From contig NZ_JTGN01000008.1 of assembly GCF_000797495.1 (NCBI RefSeq), positions 1 through 64,000 on the forward strand: a stretch of DNA of 64,000 bases, in the 5' to 3' direction. A model generated the notes under the pieces. It was not told the origin of the DNA and did not search any database. It saw nothing but the letters and a program-made list of their open reading frames with translations. The position numbers and the translations under genes were made by a program. This DNA comes from Robinsoniella peoriensis. Its GTDB lineage: Bacteria > Bacillota > Clostridia > Lachnospirales > Lachnospiraceae. Positions 23,203 to 30,148 of this stretch are shown here, piece after piece (position 1 is the first letter of the stretch; the number at the start of each line of letters is the position of its first letter).

Positions 23203-24039
23203 ATGCAGGGAAAATTATATTTATGTGCTACACCAATTGGTAACCTGGAAGACATTACGATGCGTGTGCTGCGTATTCTGAAGGAAGTGGATCTGATTGC
23301 AGCAGAGGATACCAGAAACAGCATTAAGCTGCTGAATCATTTTGATATTAAAACTCCTATGACCAGTTATCATGAGTACAATAAGATTGACAAAGCCCAT
23401 TATCTCATTGAACAGATGAGGGACGGGAAAAATATAGCCCTGATAACAGATGCAGGGACACCTGGGATTTCAGATCCCGGTGAAGAACTGGTTCGGTTGT
23501 GTTATGAGGCAGGTGTGGAAGTAACTTCCCTTCCGGGGCCAGCGGCATGTATTACTGCTTTGACTTTGTCGGGGCTTTCTACCAGGCGTTTTGCATTTGA
23601 GGCATTTCTGCCTTCTGATAAAAAAGAAAAGAAGGAAGTTCTGGCGGAACTGGAAGGGGAAACCAGAACGATGATCCTGTATGAGGCGCCGCACAGGCTT
23701 GTCAGGACACTGGAAGAACTTTTCGGGGTACTGGGGAACCGGAAGATTACTGTGTGCCGGGAATTGACGAAGAAACATGAGACTGCTTTTGTGACTACGA
23801 TTGAAGGGGCGTTGGCTCATTATAAGGAAGTGGATCCCAGGGGGGAATGTGTGCTGGTCATTGAGGGCAGAAGCCGTCAGGAGATCAGGGAAGAGGCACG
23901 TAAAGCCTGGGAGGAATTAACCATAGAGGAACACATGAAGCGCTATCTGGATATTGGGATGGATAAGAAAGAAGCAATGAAATGTGTTGCGAAAGATCGT
24001 GGAATTAGTAAACGGGATGTTTATCAAGAGTTGATATAG
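23203..24039 (+). CDS. rsmI: 16S rRNA (cytidine1402-2'-O)-methyltransferase
   Basis: The 278-residue tetrapyrrole-methylase-fold protein carries all RsmI signatures: LYLCATPIGNLEDITMRVLR at the N-terminus, LIAAEDTRNS, LITDAGTPGISDPG and LPGPAACITALTLSGL. It methylates the ribose of C1402 in 16S rRNA using SAM. AAGGAG nine bases before ATG 23203 is preferred over the in-frame ATG at 23194, which leaves no spacer. It is the last gene of the holB-ricT block, with a strong terminator directly after the stop. Confidence 0.95.
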   Translation: MQGKLYLCATPIGNLEDITMRVLRILKEVDLIAAEDTRNSIKLLNHFDIKTPMTSYHEYNKIDKAHYLIEQMRDGKNIALITDAGTPGISDPGEELVRLCYEAGVEVTSLPGPAACITALTLSGLSTRRFAFEAFLPSDKKEKKEVLAELEGETRTMILYEAPHRLVRTLEELFGVLGNRKITVCRELTKKHETAFVTTIEGALAHYKEVDPRGECVLVIEGRSRQEIREEARKAWEELTIEEHMKRYLDIGMDKKEAMKCVAKDRGISKRDVYQELI

Positions 24040-24078
24040 AGAGAATCGGGGAATGTCGTCTTCCCCGATTCTCTTTTA
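24040..24078 (+). terminator. Terminator after rsmI
   Basis: AGAGAATCGGGGAA and TTCCCCGATTCTCT form a perfect 14-bp stem with a 7-nt loop and a T-rich tail. It starts at the base after the stop codon. Confidence 0.9.
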
Positions 24079-24166
24079 TTGTGTACAGCAAGCCCGGGGA
24101 CTCGCGCACATGTCCATTTTGGAGGCTGCCGCAAGGGTAGAATCCTCCACAACCTGCAACGGAGTT

Positions 24167-25288
24167 TCACTTTCTGGAAATATGAATCATTGCATCTCTT
24201 TTTATATGCTGTAATACAAAGACCATATCCTGTTCCGGGATTGCTACACAGCCTGCAGTGGCGCCGCCGCCAAAACAATGGAGAAAGATAGCGGAACCTG
24301 CACCTGGAGTACAGGCAGTGTTGTAATTTATGGAAAGTGCATAGGCGTAGGCGGTTGGATACTCAGATAGGTGTTCTGCGCTGTTCCAATCCGGCGATAT
24401 TTTTTTTGTGCTGACAAACTTGTTGTAATATTGTGAGTTTGGATCATCTACCCAATAGTGGGATGGGTTTACCTTGGTATAAGGGAATGCGGTGCCCGGA
24501 TTCGACTTATTGCCAAATGCTACTCCAAAGCTGTATGTTCCACTGGGTGTGGTAGCAAGGCCTTCGTATGTTGCACCCACGCCGAGACGTCCTACATAGG
24601 CGGTTGTACTTAAGATTTCATTCCAGGTTGTATCATTTTTCCGTTCCAGCATGGTGAATTCTGCCATGCTTTCGGTTGCTTTTACGAAGATCATCTGGCT
24701 TGCTTTGTTATAGGATGAAAGAGAACCGTCTTTTTTAAGATAATACCAGTCATCCTTTACTTTTGCCCAACCCTTCATCAGCTGTCCGCTCTTATTAAAA
24801 TAGTATTTTTTCTTTTGAATGGTCTTCCATCCGGTGGCCATAATACCTTTGGCACCTACGTAATACTTCTGTTTTTTATAACTAATCCATTTGTTGGATG
24901 CCATCGTCCCGTTTTTATTAAAGTAATACCATTTCTTTTTATATTGAACCCATCCAGTTGCCATGTCACCGTTTTTATTCAGATAATACTTTTGTCTATT
25001 ATATGTTTTCCAACCGGTATCCATGTACCCGCTTTTTTTAAAATAGTAATACCTGCCGTTTATTTTAAGCCAGGTATTTTTTGCGTAGGTTTTGTTGGTA
25101 TAGCGGTATTTCCATCTACTTCCTTTCTTTATCCAGTCCCCTTTTTTGACAGGAGCTTTACGGACGTCTTTTAAAAGTACTGTGGACGCTGCCCGGGTGG
25201 GGAGTGATATGGCAGATGCCATGGTTAGGACGAGCGCGAATAAGAAGAATAACTTTACTATTTTATTGGCGTTGATATACTTTTTCAT
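24167..25288 (-). CDS. Secreted L,D-transpeptidase with cell-wall-binding repeats
   Basis: The 373-residue protein starts with a signal peptide (IVKLFFLFALVLTMASAISL). It continues with about six aromatic/glycine repeats of the choline/cell-wall-binding type (pattern W-YY-F-K-G-M-TGW, residues ~45-195) and ends in a YkuD L,D-transpeptidase domain. The active-site motif shows H337 and C347 in FLHCFGGGATAGCVAIP. The enzyme would make 3-3 peptidoglycan cross-links or attach proteins to the wall. A GGGAGGA ribosome binding site precedes the ATG. The gene is convergent with rsmI and divergent from the SGNH gene. Confidence 0.9.
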   Translation of the reverse strand: MKKYINANKIVKLFFLFALVLTMASAISLPTRAASTVLLKDVRKAPVKKGDWIKKGSRWKYRYTNKTYAKNTWLKINGRYYYFKKSGYMDTGWKTYNRQKYYLNKNGDMATGWVQYKKKWYYFNKNGTMASNKWISYKKQKYYVGAKGIMATGWKTIQKKKYYFNKSGQLMKGWAKVKDDWYYLKKDGSLSSYNKASQMIFVKATESMAEFTMLERKNDTTWNEILSTTAYVGRLGVGATYEGLATTPSGTYSFGVAFGNKSNPGTAFPYTKVNPSHYWVDDPNSQYYNKFVSTKKISPDWNSAEHLSEYPTAYAYALSINYNTACTPGAGSAIFLHCFGGGATAGCVAIPEQDMVFVLQHIKRDAMIHISRK

Positions 25289-25469
25289 GTGGTTCCTCCC
25301 GTTTGGTGTTTCTTTTGTGCTGTTGATTTTATTATAGGTGGGGAGCGGAGGTTTGTCAAAAGTAATTGGGAAAATAATGTGTCTGATGTATAAGTGAAAA
25401 ACAATCGAAAAAAAGCAGAAAATATTTGAATAACGATTCTGGGTTAAAAATGGTAATAAAGAAAGTTAT

Positions 25470-25498
25470 TAGACATAATTGACATAAAATGTTATAAT
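25470..25498 (+). promoter_or_regulatory. Sigma-A promoter of the SGNH gene
   Basis: TAGACA, a 17-bp spacer and TATAAT match the consensus at 11 of 12 positions. It leaves a leader of about 155 nt before the ATG at 25661. The rest of the 372-bp gap holds the transpeptidase ribosome binding site and no recognised RNA. Confidence 0.65.
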
Positions 25499-25660
25499 AA
25501 AAACTTGAAATAACCGTACCCATCGGGACTGTATGGCACAATGGCTAATTTGACGCTAAAATGCAATGAAATTCATGGAGCAGTCGCCCTGTACAGTTCT
25601 GTGCTGAATGGTTTGATTAGTTGCTGATTATTGTTTATTATTATAATATGGGAGAAGATT

Positions 25661-26722
25661 ATGACTAAAAAACAGATATTAAGAATGATATGTTTTCTGA
25701 TGCTTGCAGGTGGTGCTTTTTATGTGATGAATGGAATATTTGTTAAACCGGCTTCAATAGAAATTAATGACCGCTATGAAGCATTTTATAAAAGAGAGAC
25801 AAAGAATTCATGGGATGGTGCACTTATTGGCAGCAGTGTGGTAGACCGTGCATGGGCAGCTCCTCTTGCCTGGAATGAGTACGGCATGGCATTATATCCT
25901 ATGTCTACGGACAGTCTGCCATTACCATTTGTTACTAATTTGATAGAAGAAATACATAAAAAGCAGAATACAAAGTTCTTTATTATTGACTTACGCGGAT
26001 TAAGAAGCAGTAAATTAGAATTACAGGAGTTTAAGATCCGGCGTCTGACGGATAATATGAAGTTTTCGAAGAACCGGCTGGATGTTCTAGGCAAAGCTTT
26101 TACATACGCAGAGAAATATAATGAAGATAAGTCATTCCTGGATCACAAGATGTCTTTTTATATTCCATTTATTAAATATCATCCGAGATGGGAAGAGTTG
26201 AATAAATACGATTTTACAATACCGGAGAGGCAGATGAAGGGTGTCTATGAAAAAAATGCATTTACTGTAGAAACCCAGAAAAGACCTAAGACAACCGATA
26301 AAATAGGTGATATATCGGAACTTCAGTCAGAGATTTTGCTGGAAATATTAGAATATGGGAAAGCGAATGATTTGAAGTTCTTGTTTACTTCTATGCCAGG
26401 ATCAATGTCTCAGAATGCACAAAAGCAGATGAATAAGGTATTTGAAATTGTAAAAGAGTATGGATTTGATTATATTAATTTTAACAAACAGGATCTATAT
26501 GATGAATTAGGCATCGACTTTACAACGGATTATATTGATCCGATTCATTTGAACTCGAGAGGTGCCCGGAAGGTAACGGCATATCTTGGACGTTATATAA
26601 ACGAGCATTATGATTTTAGTGATAAACGTGGCGATGAGGCATACACAAGCTGGGATGATGCATGGAAGGAATATGATACATTCTATAATAGCGGATGGCA
26701 AAATGGTAATCCCCAGGCATAA
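25661..26722 (+). CDS. Membrane-anchored SGNH hydrolase-like protein
   Basis: The 353-residue protein has one N-terminal membrane segment (MICFLMLAGGAFYVMNGIF) and an extracytoplasmic domain. GSS at 57-59 (ALIGSSVVDRAW) provides the nucleophile serine of block I, and D293-x2-H296 in DPIHLNSRGA forms block V. This is the layout of SGNH/GDSL proteins such as DltD-like or AlgX-like acyl-handling factors. It may acylate or deacylate a wall or exopolysaccharide. No MBOAT partner lies next to it, which would normally accompany such proteins. GGGAG before ATG 25661 sets the start; the upstream frame to 25631 has no ribosome binding site. Confidence 0.72.
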   Translation: MTKKQILRMICFLMLAGGAFYVMNGIFVKPASIEINDRYEAFYKRETKNSWDGALIGSSVVDRAWAAPLAWNEYGMALYPMSTDSLPLPFVTNLIEEIHKKQNTKFFIIDLRGLRSSKLELQEFKIRRLTDNMKFSKNRLDVLGKAFTYAEKYNEDKSFLDHKMSFYIPFIKYHPRWEELNKYDFTIPERQMKGVYEKNAFTVETQKRPKTTDKIGDISELQSEILLEILEYGKANDLKFLFTSMPGSMSQNAQKQMNKVFEIVKEYGFDYINFNKQDLYDELGIDFTTDYIDPIHLNSRGARKVTAYLGRYINEHYDFSDKRGDEAYTSWDDAWKEYDTFYNSGWQNGNPQA

Positions 26723-26742
26723 ATAGACAGGAGGCATTCCCT

Positions 26743-27696
26743 ATGAATATCTTAGTAACGCTGCCAATGGCTGAGGCACAGCGCATGGACCTGGAACAAA
26801 TAGATCCGGGCGCCAGCTATCAATATACAAAGTATAAGTCCGTAACCAGGGAACTGGTTCAGGAGGCAAATATTATTATCGGCAATGTGCCGCCGGAATT
26901 TATTGAAGGCTCTGCCAATTTAGAGTGGCTGCAGCTAAATAGTGCCGGTACGGATGGTTATTGTAATCCGGGAGTGCTGGCAGAAGGTACGATTCTGACC
27001 AATGCTTCAGGAGCATATGGTCTGTCAATTGGGGAGTTTATGGTGGGGCTAACATTTGCATTAAAGAAAAATACCGCATTGTATGTCCGCAACCAAATAA
27101 ATCACAGATGGCATTATGAGAGCGGCGCAAGTACAATTATGGGAAGTACTGTCCTGGTGATCGGTCTTGGAGATATCGGGATGGAGTATGCCAAAAGGAT
27201 GAAAGCCCTGGGGAGCCACGTAATTGGCATTAAGCGCAGGAAAAGCGAGAAGCCGGAATATGTAGATGAGTTGTATTATGAAGAGGATGTGGACAGACTT
27301 CTAGGAAGGGCGGATATTGTGGCGCTTTCCATGCCGGCTTATGATAAGACGATTGGGTTCATGAGCGAAGAACGGTTTAAAAAGATGAAGAGCTCTGCAA
27401 TCATATTAAATGTAGGAAGAGGAAGTTTAATCGATACGGAGGTTTTATATCGGGCCTTGAAGGAAAAATGGATTGCCGGTGCGGGACTTGATGTCATCAC
27501 ACCGGAGCCATTTCCAAAGGATCACCCTCTCTGGGATCTGGATAATCTGATCTTAACACCCCACGTTTCCGGTGGGTATTCTATACCTGAAACTTTGGAG
27601 CGGATTGTAGGGATTGCATTAGAAAACAGGAGAAGGTTTGCCGTAGGAGAACCTCTTAAGAACAGAATAGATTTTGAGACGGGATATCGGCTGTAA
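26743..27696 (+). CDS. D-isomer-specific 2-hydroxyacid dehydrogenase
   Basis: The 317-residue NAD(P)-dependent dehydrogenase has the Rossmann motif VIGLGDIGMEYAKRM. The catalytic set is R226 (NVGRGSLID), E255 (DVITPEP) and H274 (LTPHVSGG). The family reduces 2-keto acids to D-2-hydroxy acids (lactate, glycerate, phosphoglycerate). Length and the absence of a C-terminal ACT domain argue against SerA. The ATG follows GGAGG. The next gene begins one base after the stop, so the two form an operon. Substrate is unknown. Confidence 0.9.
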   Translation: MNILVTLPMAEAQRMDLEQIDPGASYQYTKYKSVTRELVQEANIIIGNVPPEFIEGSANLEWLQLNSAGTDGYCNPGVLAEGTILTNASGAYGLSIGEFMVGLTFALKKNTALYVRNQINHRWHYESGASTIMGSTVLVIGLGDIGMEYAKRMKALGSHVIGIKRRKSEKPEYVDELYYEEDVDRLLGRADIVALSMPAYDKTIGFMSEERFKKMKSSAIILNVGRGSLIDTEVLYRALKEKWIAGAGLDVITPEPFPKDHPLWDLDNLILTPHVSGGYSIPETLERIVGIALENRRRFAVGEPLKNRIDFETGYRL

Positions 27697-27697
27697 T

Positions 27698-28054
27698 ATG
27701 GATTTTTATCAAAGAGTGGCAGTGGTATGTAAAACAGTTCCCGCGGGTAAAGTGGCAACCTACGGTCAAATTGCCCTTTTATGCGGAAAACCTAAAAATT
27801 CACGACAGGTCGGCTATGCGCTTAAGCATAATTTCTCCGGGGATAATCTGCCTGCCCACAGGATCGTAAATCATCAGGGATATCTCTCCGGTGCAGGATG
27901 TTTTCAGGATCCGGATAAGCAGGACGTGCTTCTTATGGAAGAAGGAGTGGAAGTGAGTTCGGATCTGAGAGTGGATTTGAAAAAATATGGTTGGAAGAAT
28001 ACATTGGAAGATGCACTTTGTTTGAGGGCATATTTTGAAAAAACAGGGATATAG
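27698..28054 (+). CDS. Alkyltransferase-like protein (ATL), MGMT family
   Basis: The 118-residue protein matches the DNA-binding domain of O6-methylguanine-DNA methyltransferases but lacks the reactive cysteine. The usual PCHR box reads P52-A53-H54-R55. Tyr22 (TYGQIA) and Arg36 (SRQVG), used for base flipping, are kept. ATL proteins bind O6-alkylguanine lesions without repairing them directly and hand them to nucleotide excision repair. The frame is open upstream, but the ATG at 27698, one base after the dehydrogenase stop, gives the normal family start. A perfect terminator follows. Confidence 0.88.
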   Translation: MDFYQRVAVVCKTVPAGKVATYGQIALLCGKPKNSRQVGYALKHNFSGDNLPAHRIVNHQGYLSGAGCFQDPDKQDVLLMEEGVEVSSDLRVDLKKYGWKNTLEDALCLRAYFEKTGI

Positions 28055-28069
28055 AAGTCCCTGTTTTTT
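28038..28069 (+). terminator. Terminator after ATL gene
   Basis: AAAAAACAGGGA and TCCCTGTTTTTT form a perfect 12-bp stem with an 8-nt loop, overlapping the ATL stop codon. Confidence 0.88.
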
Positions 28070-28089
28070 GTGTTTTATGGATATGTAGA

Positions 28090-28468
28090 AATTGGGGGGG
28101 TTGCTGAGTAAGGACGCTTTGTAGATGATAGGTATTGTACGGAAAGAGAAGGGGGCGGACCAGGACATTGGTTTGGAAGGCTTACCGCAGAACTGGCATT
28201 TTCTAACCTTTCCGGAGCACTTTTTGGCGGCACGCGGGCATTCGCTGCGAAATCCTGATGCATTTCGCAGCTCACTGCCCGCTTAGTATCCGATGGGAGC
28301 CAGTCGAATACTATCCGCCAAAAAGCACTCCGGTAAGGTAAGTAAATGCTCAGCTCTGCTATACGCCTTCCAAACCAATGTCCTGGTCCGCCCCCTTCTC
28401 TTTCCGAGATAGCATTCGTAGATACAAAGCTGGTTTTCTCAGCGTGGTGGGACCCTGGGGTTGTGGCA
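28090..28468 (-). repeat. Long hairpin element, copy A
   Basis: The 41-nt arm at 28141-28181 is perfectly complementary to 28365-28405. Inside it a second imperfect stem leads to a 104-nt core (28221-28324) bounded by TTTTTGGCGG/CCGCCAAAAA and holding two small hairpins, one with AGTAT/ATACT and one with CGAAAT/ATTTCG. The reverse complement of the core differs from copy B at one of 104 positions. The outer flanks also match copy B's flanks at roughly 80-90%. An open frame on the minus strand across the element is a by-product, not a gene. Together with copy B it fills the 964-bp gap between the ATL and AraC genes. Confidence 0.85.
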
Positions 28469-28632
28469 TGCCGGACGCGATTGGTGTAAGCTAATGATGT
28501 CAAGCAACTGATCTTGAGAACGGGATTTGTTTTTTTTCTGTGATCAGAAAAAGAAGTAGACTTTCATCTCCTTTTACGCATAAATAGCCGAAACATACAA
28601 CACTGCAACCAATAAAGAACAGCCAGCCACAG

Positions 28633-29022
28633 CCCAGGGGTTCCAACCTGCTGAGAAAACCAGCTTTGTATCAACGAATGCTATCTCGGAAAGATGGGTG
28701 TGGGAAACTGGTATGGGAGGAGGAAGCGTAGAGCAGATCTGAGTATTTACTTACCTTTCCGGAGTGTTTTTTGGCGGATAGTATTCGACTGGCTCCCATC
28801 GGATACTAAGCGGGCAGTGAGCTGCGAAATGCATCAGGATTTCGGAGCGAATGCCCGCGTGCCGCCAAAAAGCGCTTCGGATAGGTTAGAAAATACCAGT
28901 TCTGCGGCCAGCTGACGGAGCCCATGCCAGTTTCCCACACCCATCTTTCCGTACACTACTTACATCTACAAAGCGTCATTCCTCAGCAAAACCCAAATTT
29001 AAGCTGAATTTGTTCGCCCTAT
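28633..29022 (+). repeat. Long hairpin element, copy B (inverted relative to A)
   Basis: Arms 28688-28717 and 28921-28950 pair over 30 bp (one T-G) and enclose the core 28768-28871, almost identical to copy A but in the opposite orientation. The outer arms share only the first few bases (GGAAAG) with copy A. The right flank continues to the stop codon of the AraC gene at 29019 and contains the terminal motif (CAAATTTAAGCT) also seen at 61011-61080. About 165 bp of unassigned AT-rich sequence separates copies A and B. Confidence 0.85.
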
Positions 29023-29861
29023 ATAGACTGTCGATATGCAGTGGGCGCAGTACCAACAGTTTTCTTGAAGATCCTGCTGAAGTACAGCGCATTCTGATAG
29101 CCGATCAGGTCACCGATTTCATTTATGGTAAGATCGGTTGTCTCCAGTAATTCTTTTGCTTTTGTCATACGGATGGAAGTAATATACTGCATAGGCGTCA
29201 TGCCCATATATTGGCGAAAGTTTCGGATAAACCAGCAGGTACTGATATGGTTTTTGGCGGCATATTCCTGAATACTCAGCTCCTGAGGAAAATGTTCGTT
29301 AAAATAATGTACCGCTGTTTCAATTTCTGTTTTTTTCTTTGTTCTGCCAAGGCGTTTTTCCTGCTGATATCTGCAAATTAACGTGAGGAACTCCCGGAAA
29401 TACAATGCCAGTAACTCGCTGTGTCCCGGACGTTTTAACTGGAGCTCCCGTATCATTTTATTCATAAGCTGCGTGTATTCAGATGTGAATCCGATCTCCA
29501 GGATATCCTGTTCTTTAAACCCGGCAGCTTCTAACAGCGCTTCTGCTCCATAACCGGAAAAATGTACCCAGAAGAGTTCCGGCGTATTCTTTGCATAGTA
29601 ATAGTATTTCTGGGGCTCCGAAGGACGGTAAAGAATCAGACTGCCTGCAGCGAGTTCTTTTGGAACATCATCTTTTTCAAAATCGGCTTTACCCTGGGCA
29701 ACGTAGATCAGTTGATAATCAAGGCGTCCGTTTGGGCGGAGGGTAACCATTTCTTTCCGGGATATGAAGCGGTAATTACCGCAGCTGTAAACTGAAATTT
29801 CATGTTCCTGATCCAAAATATCAATATCAACATCATTAAAATAGCCTGAGTTAGAATACAT
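29019..29861 (-). CDS. AraC family regulator, divergent from beta-galactosidase
   Basis: The 280-residue protein has an N-terminal cupin sensor (LDYQLIYVAQGKADFEKDD, then SLILYRPSEPQKYYYY, the AraC/MsmR-like pattern). Two C-terminal helix-turn-helix motifs (IQEYAAKNHISTCWFIRNFR and INEIGDLIGYQNALYFSRIF) complete it. It probably activates the divergent GH2 gene in response to a sugar. The frame is open to 29909, but GGAGG eight bases before the ATG at 29861 gives the start. Its 3' end touches hairpin element copy B. A TTGTAA-17-TATAAT promoter lies upstream. Confidence 0.9.
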   Translation of the reverse strand: MYSNSGYFNDVDIDILDQEHEISVYSCGNYRFISRKEMVTLRPNGRLDYQLIYVAQGKADFEKDDVPKELAAGSLILYRPSEPQKYYYYAKNTPELFWVHFSGYGAEALLEAAGFKEQDILEIGFTSEYTQLMNKMIRELQLKRPGHSELLALYFREFLTLICRYQQEKRLGRTKKKTEIETAVHYFNEHFPQELSIQEYAAKNHISTCWFIRNFRQYMGMTPMQYITSIRMTKAKELLETTDLTINEIGDLIGYQNALYFSRIFKKTVGTAPTAYRQSI

Positions 29862-29973
29862 TAAAATACCTCCGGTCTGATATAATTGCAGCAACCAGCT
29901 GATATCCATTACAAAGCACCAGCCATTTGTCCAAACTTACTGCGTTAGATTTTCTGGTCGCAGCTATGTTTTC

Positions 29974-30002
29974 ATTATAACGCGGGAAGATTATAGTTAC
30001 AA
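29974..30002 (-). promoter_or_regulatory. Promoter of the divergent AraC gene
   Basis: On the minus strand TTGTAA and TATAAT are separated by exactly 17 bp, about 113 bp before the ATG. It is back-to-back with the beta-galactosidase promoter, so regulator sites between them could affect both. Confidence 0.5.
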
Positions 30003-30046
30003 TAACATATGTATCATTTTGTGCATATATTCGCCTATCCTGGATA

Positions 30047-30075
30047 TGGAAATTTTATGATCCGGAATTTATAAT
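30047..30075 (+). promoter_or_regulatory. Promoter of the beta-galactosidase gene
   Basis: TGGAAA, a 17-bp spacer and TATAAT lie about 73 bp before the ATG. The weak -35 fits an activator-dependent promoter. Confidence 0.45.
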
Positions 30076-30148
30076 CAGTATTAAACATGATCAATGACAG
30101 ATCAGATACGGTTTTGTATTTCTATAAAAATTACAGGAGGATTCTAAA

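Noticed and set aside
25479..25484. TTGACA as the -35 of the SGNH promoter
   Set aside because: It is only 8 bp from the TATAAT at 25493; TAGACA at 25470 has the correct 17-bp spacing.
28075..28503. 142-codon minus-strand ORF, with similar ORFs at 28694-28915 (+) and 57322-57513 (+)
   Set aside because: All three are translations of the hairpin core in the same frame (WRIVFDWL-type peptides). They start in unrelated sequence, have no ribosome binding sites, and the similarity is explained by nucleotide-level identity and selected base pairing.
28090..29022. Retron msr-msd or DGR element
   Set aside because: Long inverted repeats resemble msd hairpins, but no reverse transcriptase, retron effector or variable-repeat target gene is present in the window.
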